Source: CAZHGD01 sp964531735 (lineage in GTDB: Bacteria; Armatimonadota; UBA10988). Taken from it: a stretch of 23,280 nt of DNA. Shown one piece after another: positions 9,049-16,797 of this stretch. The stretch lies in assembly GCA_964531735.1 (NCBI GenBank), contig CAZHGD010000119.1, positions 1 to 23,280 on the forward strand. Direction: 5' to 3'. Under the pieces are notes generated by a model, which did no database searches, was not told where the DNA came from, and worked only from the letters and a program-made list of their open reading frames with translations. Each line of letters opens with the position of its first letter. Positions within the stretch are counted from its first letter, which is position 1. The translations under genes were made by a program, and so were the position numbers.

Positions 9049-9821
9049 GCAAGCGCCTGATTGTCTGTCTCGACGTACGCGACCGCAAGGTCACCAAGGG
9101 CGTCAAGTTCAAGGGCAACGTCGACATCGGCGACCCCGTGTCGATGGGCCGCGAGTACTCCGACGGCGGTGCCGACGAGCTGGTGTACTACGACATCACC
9201 GCGTCGGCCGAAGGCCGGCCGATCGATATCGGCATGGTCGAGCAGGTGGCCGCGGAGATCTTCATTCCGTTCTCGGTCGGCGGCGGTATCCGCGATGTGG
9301 ACGACATGCGGCGGGCGCTGCTGGCCGGCGCCGACAAGGTCTCGGTCAACACGCTGGCGGTCATGGCGCCCGGCATCATCCGCGATGGCGCGCGCGCCTT
9401 CGGCAACCAGTGCGTCGTGCTGGGCATGGATGCGCTCAAAGTCGAAGTCAGCGCCGACATCCCGAGCGGCTACGAGGTGGTCATCCAGGGCGGGCGCACG
9501 CGTACCGGTCTGGACGCCGTGGAGTGGGCCAGGCGCGCGCAGGAACTCGGCGCGGGCGAGATCTGCCTGAACTCCATCGACGCCGACGGCACGCGCGACG
9601 GCTATGAGCTGACCATCACCGCGCTGGTCTCCGACGCGGTGGACATCCCGGTGATCGCCTCCGGTGGCGCCGGCACGCCGCCGCACCTGGTGGACGTGCT
9701 GACCACCGGCCGCGCCGATGCGGCGCTGGTGGCCAGCATGGTGCACTACGGCGACTACACCTGCGAGAGCATCAAGCAGGACGTGTCGGCGGCCGGCGTG
9801 AAGATGCGCATGGCCTGGTAG
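9042..9821 (+). CDS. hisF: Imidazole glycerol phosphate synthase, cyclase subunit
   Basis: Cyclase/lyase half of IGP synthase, a (beta-alpha)8 barrel of 259 aa that works in complex with HisH. Catalytic Asp11 is in CLDV and Asp130 in GMDA; SIDADGTRDGY (178-188) carries the phosphate-loop aspartate. FSVGGGIRDVDD (77-88) and VIASGGAG (204-211) are the two glycine-rich phosphate-binding loops. The start ATG lies inside the last codons of hisH (ATGTTGA, 9042-9048), indicating translational coupling in keeping with a 1:1 complex. The gene ends 10 bases from the convergent MFS transporter gene. Confidence 0.96.
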   Translation: MLSKRLIVCLDVRDRKVTKGVKFKGNVDIGDPVSMGREYSDGGADELVYYDITASAEGRPIDIGMVEQVAAEIFIPFSVGGGIRDVDDMRRALLAGADKVSVNTLAVMAPGIIRDGARAFGNQCVVLGMDALKVEVSADIPSGYEVVIQGGRTRTGLDAVEWARRAQELGAGEICLNSIDADGTRDGYELTITALVSDAVDIPVIASGGAGTPPHLVDVLTTGRADAALVASMVHYGDYTCESIKQDVSAAGVKMRMAW

Positions 9822-9831
9822 GGCCTGCCGG

Positions 9832-11199
9832 TCAGCACGCCCGTAGCTTCGCGGCCAGCCGGCGGACCACGTCGCGCGTGCGGTAGTGGCCGTCGGGCCG
9901 CGCCTGCGCGAAGCACACCATCGCCGCGCCGACCAGCACCAGCGCCAGAGCGAACAGCACGGTGTGGCCGTCGACCAGCACCGCGCCGTACTGCCAGGCG
10001 CGCGTGCCGCAGCCGTCGAGCAGTGCGCCGGCCAGCAGCGGCGCCGCGCCACCGGTCAGGCCGAGCCAGGCGTAGTAGACCGCGGTGTAGGCGGTGCTGC
10101 GCTCGGGCGGCACCACGCTGTTGAACAACAGGCGCACGGTGCCCAGGTTGAGCCCGCAGCCGACCACGCCGTTGGCGAGGTAGAGCGCCGCGCACCAGGG
10201 CAGCGGCTGGGCCAGGAGGCGCGGCAGCAGCAACCAGGCCAGCGGCATCAGCAGCGCGGCGGCCAGGGCGCACGTCAAGGGTGGCCGGCTGCCCACCCGG
10301 TCGGCCGCCCAGCCCCACAGCGGCGCCGAGACCGCCCCGCCGATCATCGCCGCCGCTTCGAGCGTCACCACCGCCTGCGGCGTCACGCCGAGCCGCTCCT
10401 TGACGAACAGCGGCAGGAACGACAGGTAGAGCAGCGGGCCGATGGTCACGCCACCGAGGCCCAGCAGGTAGAGCACGAGGTTGCGGTCGCGGAGCGCCTC
10501 GCGCAGGTTGGCCAGGTGGGTCTCGCCGTCGGGCGCCGGTGGTTCCGGCCGTCCGCCGGGCACCGGCAGCATCAGCGCTACCGACAGCAGGCCGAACAGG
10601 CAGCCGACGGCAATCAGTTGCAGGAACCGCTCCAGCCCGTGCCCGTGGCGGATGACCTGGCCGGCCAGCCACAACGCCGCACACGAGCCGAGGGTGGTCA
10701 ACACCGAGTTGAGTGCGCCGAAGCGGCCGCGCACGGCGTTCGGTATGCACTCCTGCGACCAGGGGTAGTACGCGGTCTCGCCCAGCGCGCGCAGGACCGC
10801 GAAGACGGCCACGATGCCACCGACCCAGGCCAGTCCGGCGCGCTGGCCCGCGGCGCCGATGACCCACGGCAGCAGCAGCAGGCCGGCGGTGACCACCTTG
10901 CGCGCGGCGAAGCAGCCCAGGAACACGCGCTTGCGGCCCAGCCGGGTGGCCAGCGGCGCGAATCCGAGGGCCAGCAGCCCGCAGAACGGCAACAGCGCCA
11001 GCAGCAGACCGATCTGCACCTTCGGCAGACCCAGCTCGCTGAGGAACAGCAGGAACACCGAGCCGAAGAACGTCAGGCTGCAGAAGGCGGAGTTGGCGGC
11101 GCCGCTGGCCAGTTGCCACGGCAGCCCGCGCCGCTTGGCGGCATCGTCCAGCGGCGCGGGGGCTGGTTGGCAGGGCGGAACGCCGACGGCGACGCTCAT
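9832..11199 (-). CDS. Major facilitator superfamily transporter
   Basis: A 455-aa inner-membrane protein with about 12 hydrophobic helices in two groups of six, separated by a polar segment near residues 215-240 (PVPGGRPEPPAPDGETH). The loop between helices 2 and 3 carries LATRLGRKRVFLG, the MFS signature A-like motif; a second version, WGWAADRVGSRPP, lies after helix 8. A cytoplasmic N-terminal tail of about 25 residues precedes the first helix. The substrate cannot be predicted. The ATG is 4 bases after the stop codon of the GntR-type regulator gene, so the two are one operon, perhaps with translational coupling since the Shine-Dalgarno is weak. The regulator probably senses the transported compound or its metabolite. 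Confidence 0.88.
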   Translation of the reverse strand: MSVAVGVPPCQPAPAPLDDAAKRRGLPWQLASGAANSAFCSLTFFGSVFLLFLSELGLPKVQIGLLLALLPFCGLLALGFAPLATRLGRKRVFLGCFAARKVVTAGLLLLPWVIGAAGQRAGLAWVGGIVAVFAVLRALGETAYYPWSQECIPNAVRGRFGALNSVLTTLGSCAALWLAGQVIRHGHGLERFLQLIAVGCLFGLLSVALMLPVPGGRPEPPAPDGETHLANLREALRDRNLVLYLLGLGGVTIGPLLYLSFLPLFVKERLGVTPQAVVTLEAAAMIGGAVSAPLWGWAADRVGSRPPLTCALAAALLMPLAWLLLPRLLAQPLPWCAALYLANGVVGCGLNLGTVRLLFNSVVPPERSTAYTAVYYAWLGLTGGAAPLLAGALLDGCGTRAWQYGAVLVDGHTVLFALALVLVGAAMVCFAQARPDGHYRTRDVVRRLAAKLRAC

Positions 11200-11203
11200 G
11201 GGA

Positions 11204-11821
11204 CTACTCGCAGGTGGGGCCGATGCCGGTGTGCCGCCGCATCATGTCTTCGGCCGCGTCCGGGTCGCCTTGGCTCAGCACGCGAGCCAACGCGCGGTGG
11301 TCGGGCGTGTCGGACGGGCCCAGGGAGATGGTCGCCGGCGTCGGGACGCCGAAGAAGGTAGTCAGCAGATGCGTGCGCGCGACCAGCGCGGCCAGCTCGG
11401 GGTTGCCCGAGCGCTGGACCACGAACTCGTGGAACTGCAGGTCGGCCACCAGGAGCTGCTCGTCATCGCCGGCGTCGGTCACCGCGTCGACGGCCTCGGC
11501 CAGGCGGGCGAGCACGGCGCGGTCGGCCGGCGTGGCGTGCCGGGCAAACAGCCGCGCCGCATAGCTCTCCAGGACCCCGCGCACCTCGGCCAGTTGGAGG
11601 TAGCGGTTCAGGTCGATGCGCTCGACCACCACTGACGCCCCCGGCAGTCGCCGCACCAGCCCATGCTGCGCGGCCTGCACCAACGCCTCGCGGATGGGCG
11701 TCCGGCTGACGCCGATGCGCGCGACCAGATCCTGCTCGGTGATCGTTGCGCCCGGCGCCAACTCGCCACTGCGAATCAGCCGCAGCAGCTCCTCATAGGC
11801 TTGTTGTGACCGTCCCGCCAC
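11204..11821 (-). CDS. GntR-family transcriptional regulator, FCD type
   Basis: DNA-binding regulator of the FadR/FCD subgroup, 205 aa from the chosen start. The winged helix spans about residues 6-70, with the recognition region ITEQDLVARIGVSRTPIREAL characteristic of GntR proteins. The C-terminal FCD domain is all-helical and carries likely metal or ligand positions: Asp and His in DLQFHEF, then His in ARTHLL and further downstream histidines. GTG at 11821 is preferred because GGAG lies 5 bases upstream and it gives the usual spacing to the HTH. GTG at 11869 would add 16 residues but would fall within the operator and leave almost no leader. It is first in an operon with the MFS transporter, and the palindrome at 11870-11879 in its promoter suggests autoregulation. 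Confidence 0.87.
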   Translation of the reverse strand: MAGRSQQAYEELLRLIRSGELAPGATITEQDLVARIGVSRTPIREALVQAAQHGLVRRLPGASVVVERIDLNRYLQLAEVRGVLESYAARLFARHATPADRAVLARLAEAVDAVTDAGDDEQLLVADLQFHEFVVQRSGNPELAALVARTHLLTTFFGVPTPATISLGPSDTPDHRALARVLSQGDPDAAEDMMRRHTGIGPTCE

Positions 11822-11869
11822 GATCGCTCCACCGTCCGTGCCACCGGCGCTGTGTGCGCTGGAATGCAC

Positions 11870-11879
11870 GTGTATACAC
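11870..11879. promoter_or_regulatory. Probable operator of the GntR/FCD regulator
   Basis: Perfect 10-bp palindrome GTGTATACAC with the GTATAC core seen in many operators of FCD-type GntR proteins. It overlaps the predicted transcription start (about 11876) just downstream of the -10 box, where bound regulator would block RNA polymerase. Confidence 0.65.
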
Positions 11880-11882
11880 AGG

Positions 11883-11910
11883 AGAGTAGCAGACTTGGCG
11901 GCGGTGTCAA
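11883..11910 (-). promoter_or_regulatory. Probable promoter of the GntR-MFS operon
   Basis: On the minus strand a full-consensus TTGACA (11910-11905) is followed after 16 bases by TACTCT (11888-11883), a weak -10. Transcription would begin near 11876, about 55 bases before the GTG at 11821 and inside the palindrome. Confidence 0.55.
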
Positions 11911-12045
11911 GCGGTCGGGCGGGTGGGGTGTGGTTCCGCCGAGTGGGCCGTGCGGTTCGCTGCTCACCACCTGCGGCCCGACCCTCTCTGCGGCCGCGGG
12001 TCCCAGCGGGATGCGGCTCTCTGCGGCTCCAGTCGGTGTCTACTC

Positions 12046-12064
12046 GGTGACATGATACTGGTTT
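12046..12064 (+). repeat. Short IS-end-like motif, plus-strand copy
   Basis: GGTGACATGATACTGGTTT. It forms an imperfect inverted repeat with 12131-12148: CATGATAC at 12051-12058 is matched exactly by GTATCATG at 12139-12146, and flanking bases match partly. It also closely resembles the motif at 20051-20075. Confidence 0.5.
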
Positions 12065-12129
12065 ACAGCGCTACCCGCCGTAGTGGCCAGACGCGAGAGC
12101 CGGCTGGGCCGTCGCAGACGCAGCGGTGG

Positions 12130-12188
12130 CCAAGACCGGTATCATGCCGCCTGGTTCGCCCAGAACTAGCATCGTGTCCCCTGGTTCG
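12130..12188 (-). repeat. Two tandem copies of the IS-end-like motif
   Basis: Read on the minus strand, two units of about 29-30 bases each begin CGAACCAGG. Unit one (12188-12159) continues GGACACGATGC and unit two (12158-12130) continues CGGCATGATACC. They agree at about 21 of 30 positions. The units look like decayed terminal or subterminal repeats of an insertion sequence; the family is not identified. Confidence 0.5.
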
Positions 12189-12294
12189 CGGTAGCTGGGC
12201 CTCCTCGCGGAGGCGCCGTCGTCTGTTCTAGTCGGGCGCCGACAGTCTGGGGTGCGCAGCGCGTCCGGACCAGATACCGTTGCGGGCTCGGGCG

Positions 12295-12390
12295 CACCAG
12301 TAGGATCAGGCCTCTGCACCGCGCTCACCTTGCGCCCCCATGGTCATCGGTTCTGGGTGCGGCTGCGCCCCGTGACGAGTTCGCTGCTAC
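12295..12390 (+). repeat. Dispersed repeat, left copy (inverted relative to 19054-19152)
   Basis: Starts GCACCAG. It then shares with the minus strand of 19152-19054 an identical 22-base block (12309-12330), GCGCCCCCAT, an identical 20-base block (12350-12369), TGACG and a final CTGCTAC. The two copies are of nearly equal length and clearly diverged between these blocks. The copies face each other and bracket the three-gene island. Confidence 0.75.
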
Positions 12391-12576
12391 TCGCGTACCC
12401 ATTGCAGCGGACAAGTTCTGACATGCGCTGCGATCACCCCATCCGCCGCCCGATGTGCGATGACTCCGTGGCGGCCTTGCCCCTTGCAGTCGGTCCGCGT
12501 TACGGGGGCGGATCCGGAGGGCGCCTCACTCGCTACCACGCGATAGGTGGCCACGCGACCGTCGCGGACCTCCGCA

Positions 12577-13929
12577 TCACTCGACATCGGGCTCAGGCCG
12601 CGAGCGCCACGGCCGGCGTGCGTTGAAGATTTCGTCGGTGTGACGCAGCCGCGCAGACCGGCCGGCGCCGGCCGGTTCGGCGGCCAGCGGGTGCGCGCCC
12701 TGGCGGGCGCGTGGCAGGAGCCCCGGGACCGGCAGCCACCACTCACCGTCCGGCATGCCGGCGCGGGCCAGCAGGGGGATCAGCGCCTCGCGGTTGCGGT
12801 ATAGCGCCAGGGCGAGATCGTCGCGCCCATCGTCTCGGCCGCGCAACTCGATCTGCCCCAACCGCTCAATCAGCGTCTGGCCGCCGCTACGCGGCGCGCC
12901 GAGTCGGCCGTGGGTGGTCACCGAGCGGATGACGCGGTCGACCTCGGCGGCGGCGACACCCGAGACGATGGCCGCCGGGTGGCCGTCCAGGCTCACGGTG
13001 ACCTGCCCGTCGCCGGTGCCGGCGGCGGACAACCGCCCACCGACGAGCGGGCACGGCGGTTGCGCCGCGGTCAGTTCGTAGTCACTGAGATGGTGGTGCG
13101 AGCGGGGAACCGCCAGCATCAGGCGCAGGGCCTCCGCATAGCCCCGCCGCCAGGCCAGTTGCACCACCAGCGGCACGAGCAGGCTGAGTGCCTCCTCGGG
13201 GTACTGCTCCACAGCCATGCGGGCCCGCTCGGCGGCCTCCTGCGCCACGAACTCGGAAAGCTCGTGCAGAATGCCTTTGACCGTGGCCACACCCAACGGG
13301 TCAACCATCACGCCGTGGCCGCGAGGCAGAGGCGCCTGGCTGACGACTTCGTGGCACGCCTGAGTGGCCACGGCGGCGAGCTGCTGAGCCAGGTCGGCGT
13401 CGGCCAGGGTGGGCGGCTGGTCCTGGGGGGTGCGCGGCGGCGGCGGTCCCGCTGGACCGGTGAAGTGCGGTGCCACGCAGACGAGTTTCCAGACCATCCA
13501 GTGCAGATGGTAAGTCGCCACTTGGTGCGCGGCGAAATGGAGATCCTCCTGCCATTGCTGCCAGCCGATGGCGTGCGCACGGTCATTGCGCCAGACCTGC
13601 AGGATCTCGAGCAGGAGGTCCACGGAGTGGTTCAGATCGTAGCCAAAGCGGCCCTTGATGCTGGCCTTGAGCACGGTGATGATCTGCGAGAGGCCCTTCT
13701 TGTGCACCTGCAGAGCGGTTGCGGCTGGCGGGTCGCACCACTCGACGACGTCCAGTATGGACTGCTCCAGAATCGGGCCGAAGCTCTGCAGGGCAGCCAG
13801 CGGGTCGCTGTCGACTCTGCCGGCGATCTCACGCCGATAGACGTTGACCTCATCGAGGTCGACGCCCGGCAGGTAGCGGTCCAGAGCGTCATTGAGCCGC
13901 ACGCGCAGCATCACCTTAGGGTCGCTCAT
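12577..13929 (-). CDS. Unknown protein with HEPN-like N-terminal region
   Basis: A 450-aa protein with no family I can name. The first 150 residues are predicted mostly helical. They contain WRNDRAHA, with Arg114-Asn115 and His119 spaced as in the RNxxxH motif of HEPN domains (ribonuclease or helper domains common in toxin, Abi and CRISPR-associated proteins). The preceding helix LLLEILQV and the earlier helical pair fit a four-helix HEPN layout, but this rests on one motif and the helical pattern. A Pro-rich linker (160-173) separates a second helical region (about 178-275, rich in Ala, Glu and Leu). A small region with short beta strands follows (305-340, including DRVIRSVTTHGRLG), then a basic C-terminal tail. 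The start ATG overlaps the stop of the 938-aa protein gene as ATGA, so the two are translationally coupled. No signal peptide or membrane segment. Confidence 0.7.
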   Translation of the reverse strand: MSDPKVMLRVRLNDALDRYLPGVDLDEVNVYRREIAGRVDSDPLAALQSFGPILEQSILDVVEWCDPPAATALQVHKKGLSQIITVLKASIKGRFGYDLNHSVDLLLEILQVWRNDRAHAIGWQQWQEDLHFAAHQVATYHLHWMVWKLVCVAPHFTGPAGPPPPRTPQDQPPTLADADLAQQLAAVATQACHEVVSQAPLPRGHGVMVDPLGVATVKGILHELSEFVAQEAAERARMAVEQYPEEALSLLVPLVVQLAWRRGYAEALRLMLAVPRSHHHLSDYELTAAQPPCPLVGGRLSAAGTGDGQVTVSLDGHPAAIVSGVAAAEVDRVIRSVTTHGRLGAPRSGGQTLIERLGQIELRGRDDGRDDLALALYRNREALIPLLARAGMPDGEWWLPVPGLLPRARQGAHPLAAEPAGAGRSARLRHTDEIFNARRPWRSRPEPDVE

Positions 13930-16742
13930 CGGTGGCCTCCCGTGGTGCGCAGGCCGGAGGTCGGCGTGTCGAGACGGCGGAGCAGTTCCTCGAGGTGCGG
14001 TGTCACGCTGGTGTCCAGGTAGTCCTGCTGGCGGGCCTGCTCGGCGACCATCTCGACCGCCGAACGCAAGGTGGCCGCCGAGGCGTCCTCGAAGCCCAGG
14101 CGATGCGCCATGTCGCGCATGCCCTGGGCCAACCCGATCAGGTCGAGTGAGGACAACGCGGTCAGCGCGGCATGCAGCCGCCGTGTCTCTTCGGGCGTCA
14201 CCGCGAGGGACTCGCTCAGCACCAGGCCCAACCGGTCCGGCTCTGCGGCCAGGCGGTTGGCCAGCGGCGGGCAACAGCCGTAGAGCTGGTCCGCAGCATC
14301 ACGCGCGCGGCCGTCGATGGGCGGGCCATCCGGTTCGTCGGAGTGGCGCAACGGCCGCTCGGCATCCACATCGAGCAGTCGCGGCCGGCTCAGCTCGCCG
14401 CAGATCATCGCCGCGGCAGTGGCCAGCAGCCGGTAGTTGCGATCCTGCGGCTGGAGCGCTGCCAGCTCGAGTTGGGCGGCATAGTGAGCCTCGAGGAACT
14501 TCCACTGGTGCGCCACGGCCGTCCAGAAGTAGGCCACCGGCACGTCCTGAGCGCGCAGGTCGCCGAGCATCTCGAGGGCGTCCTCCACGGCGCCGATGGC
14601 GAGTCGCCGCCTGACCTGTTCCAGGCGGAGCAGCAAGGCCAGCCGGTCGTCGCCCAGAATCCGGTCGCGCGTCGCCTCAGGCGCTGACGAGCGGAGCTGG
14701 GCCAGCCGCAAGCTCTGCTCGGCCCAGCCCTCGAAGCGTTGCTGCAACTCATCGAGGTTGCGTACTTCGTGCTCGGGGTCGGGCACCACGGCGTCCTCCA
14801 GCGACGGCACGCGTCCGCCCGGCAACACCTCCATGAGGCCGGCCTGGCAGTCGAGGTTGACCAGGAAGTCGTTCATGTCCAGACTGACCCATGGCTCCAG
14901 GAGCAAGGCGTGCTGCGAGATGTCGAGCCGGGCATTGAAGACGACCCGGTCCGAGGCCAAGGTCTCGATCGGCAGGCCACGCCGTTCGGCCCAGTCGGTC
15001 ACGGCGGCCCAGATGGGTAGTCCGCAGGTGCTGGCCCACTGCGCGTAGCTCATCTGGAGTTCGTCGTTCTCGATGGGCAGTGGCGAGCGCCGGAGTGTCG
15101 TATCGACCACCAGCTTGAGGGCCAGCGCATCGGCGCGGCCCATCGGCCGGTTGAGCGACTCGAGGCGGTCGTGCAGGGCCTGGTAGCGGTTGGCGAACTC
15201 GAGGGCCCGATCGCGAAGCTCTGGTCGCAGCAGGTCCTCGAACTCGCGCCGGTCGCGCTTCTCGGGCGGCACGAGCGGCCGCACCAGGCCGATCTCGAAA
15301 TCCACCTGCTGGTTCAGCTCGACCTCTGGGTTGCGCTGACAGATCGCGTTGCGCTCGGCTTCGGGCAGGCCCTGCCAGCGACGGACGAGCTCATCGGTTT
15401 CCTCATAGGTCTGGCGGGCCACATCAAGCCGCTGGCGCGCCGCGGTGATGAGCTGGTTCATCTGCATGTGGCGGGTGCTGGCCAGCAAGTGGAGCGCCGG
15501 CTCCGATCGGATGACGCCGATCGGCACTGGGATGGAGATCGGAGCGACACGGCCGTCGGCCTGCCGGTGCAACAAGGGCATGACGTGCACGGCGCAGGCG
15601 GCATCGGCGGCGGTCGGCTCGCTCCGGATCACGTGAGAGCGGTCGGCCGGCTCAGCCAGCGCGTGACGGATGCGGTCTTCCAGGTCGAGGGCGTCCTGCA
15701 GGTCCCAGCGCACCAACTGGACCAGCCCGGTGGCCTGATGAAGCTGGTTGAGCACCTCGAGCACATGCGGCAGGGCCTCGTCGACGGTCATGCCCAGCGA
15801 GGGCATGCCGGGCGTCGGCTCGACGAGACCGCCGGGACCAAAGCAGGCCGCCACCAGGGGCGGGCGATTGGCCGACGGCGGCGGCGCGGTAGCCAGCTCG
15901 AGCGTCAGCCGGCCTGCACCGGTGCCCGTGAAAGTGGGCTCGGCGTCGCAGGCCAGCCCCAGGCCGTAGAGGCTGCCCAGCACCCGCGAGTTGATCAGCG
16001 GATCCGCAGTGCAGCCCGCGTAAGCGATGGACGTGGGCAGATGGTTGCCGGATTCGTAGTAGAGGGTGATCGCGATGCGGTGCGGCGAGCCCGGTCCGCG
16101 GGCGGGCGCACGGCGGGCCTCGTCGTCGGTGAACGCCGTCAGCGAGCGCGGGTACACGCGCATGCCTTCGGCCCAGGTCCGCAGGAGCCGTGCCGAGGCC
16201 TCCGACGGCGGCAACTGCTGTGACAGCTCGCCCAGGGCCACCAGGAGCGGCAATGCCTGCGCGCGCGCCTCCGGGGTGAGCAGCGCGAGCATCTGCTCAT
16301 ACTCCTGCTGGTAGCAGCTCAGCAGGTAGCTGTACTCGCGGTGGTCCAGAGCGTCCAGGCGGCGGGCGCTACGGGCGCCACGCAGCGCCCGCGCCAGCGA
16401 GGGCCGGCCCACCGGAATGCGATAGGCGTGCCGCAGGCAGGTCGCGAGCCATCGTTGCCACTCGTGCGCCGTCGTCTCCGCGCCACCCGTAACCACCAGC
16501 CGCTCGAGCGACCGGATCCACTCGGCCGCCTGGTCGGGTTCGAGGTCATCGCCCGACAGCGCGAACAGTGCCGTGCGCAGCCGCACATCATCGAGCGGCA
16601 GCGCCCGCTCCGCGGCGTCGAAGTGGTCGGCCAGCGCACGGAATGCACTCCACGAAGGCTGTTCCGCCAGGGCCTGCACCAGCCGCTCAGCCTGGCCTGT
16701 GGCTTGACGACGGCCGCGCCGGAAGAAGTCGAAGATGCCCAC
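13926..16742 (-). CDS. Large unknown protein, middle gene of the three-gene unit
   Basis: A 938-aa soluble protein in which I recognise no domain. The start is GTG at 16742, with a strong Shine-Dalgarno (GGGAGGTGAG, 16755-16746); the product begins MGIFDFFRRGRR, a basic amphipathic head. Residues 20-215 are helical and repeat-like (Leu/Ala/Arg-rich). Residues 220-290 look beta-rich (HRIAITLYYESG, SIAYAGCT, RLTLELAT). Residues 320-560 are helical with a likely coiled-coil stretch (430-460). Another mixed region spans 560-650, and residues 660-925 are helical, TPR-like in feel but without a clear consensus. No P-loop, kinase, nuclease or protease motif was found. It lies between the histidine kinase (55-base gap) and the HEPN-like protein (ATGA overlap). 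A scaffold or sensor subunit of a complex with the 450-aa protein is the simplest reading of the coupling, but this is inference. Confidence 0.72.
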   Translation of the reverse strand: MGIFDFFRRGRRQATGQAERLVQALAEQPSWSAFRALADHFDAAERALPLDDVRLRTALFALSGDDLEPDQAAEWIRSLERLVVTGGAETTAHEWQRWLATCLRHAYRIPVGRPSLARALRGARSARRLDALDHREYSYLLSCYQQEYEQMLALLTPEARAQALPLLVALGELSQQLPPSEASARLLRTWAEGMRVYPRSLTAFTDDEARRAPARGPGSPHRIAITLYYESGNHLPTSIAYAGCTADPLINSRVLGSLYGLGLACDAEPTFTGTGAGRLTLELATAPPPSANRPPLVAACFGPGGLVEPTPGMPSLGMTVDEALPHVLEVLNQLHQATGLVQLVRWDLQDALDLEDRIRHALAEPADRSHVIRSEPTAADAACAVHVMPLLHRQADGRVAPISIPVPIGVIRSEPALHLLASTRHMQMNQLITAARQRLDVARQTYEETDELVRRWQGLPEAERNAICQRNPEVELNQQVDFEIGLVRPLVPPEKRDRREFEDLLRPELRDRALEFANRYQALHDRLESLNRPMGRADALALKLVVDTTLRRSPLPIENDELQMSYAQWASTCGLPIWAAVTDWAERRGLPIETLASDRVVFNARLDISQHALLLEPWVSLDMNDFLVNLDCQAGLMEVLPGGRVPSLEDAVVPDPEHEVRNLDELQQRFEGWAEQSLRLAQLRSSAPEATRDRILGDDRLALLLRLEQVRRRLAIGAVEDALEMLGDLRAQDVPVAYFWTAVAHQWKFLEAHYAAQLELAALQPQDRNYRLLATAAAMICGELSRPRLLDVDAERPLRHSDEPDGPPIDGRARDAADQLYGCCPPLANRLAAEPDRLGLVLSESLAVTPEETRRLHAALTALSSLDLIGLAQGMRDMAHRLGFEDASAATLRSAVEMVAEQARQQDYLDTSVTPHLEELLRRLDTPTSGLRTTGGHR

Positions 16743-16797
16743 GTGCTCACCTCCCGCCCCAGCGTCTGCTCCGCTGTGGCCCGACCACTCCGCCACC

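Larger units (their letters stand above)
11911..12576. other. Non-coding region with repeat and IS-end remnants
   Basis: About 670 bases without a convincing gene: open frames here lack ribosome binding sites and family features. It holds one short motif copy in plus orientation (12046-12064), two tandem copies in minus orientation (12130-12188), and a longer repeat (12295-12390) whose inverted partner lies at 19054-19152. The rest shows nothing recognisable. It looks like a graveyard of mobile-element ends bordering the three-gene island. Confidence 0.6.

Noticed and set aside
12151..12190. GGTTCG strings that resemble a tRNA T-arm
   Set aside because: No acceptor, D or anticodon stems can be formed around them; they belong to the repeated IS-end-like motif.
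12071..12328. Minus-strand 85-codon open frame with an internal peptide repeat (MLVLGEP / MIPVLA)
   Set aside because: The peptide repeat is simply the translated tandem DNA motif at 12130-12188; there is no ribosome binding site.
11911..12576. Possible CRISPR array from the repeated motif
   Set aside because: Only two tandem units, strongly diverged, with no regular spacers and no cas genes in the window.
13926..16742. P-loop NTPase or VMAP/vWA-type conflict-system assignment for the 938-aa protein
   Set aside because: No Walker A, Walker B, MIDAS or similar motif could be found on reading the sequence, so no family is claimed.
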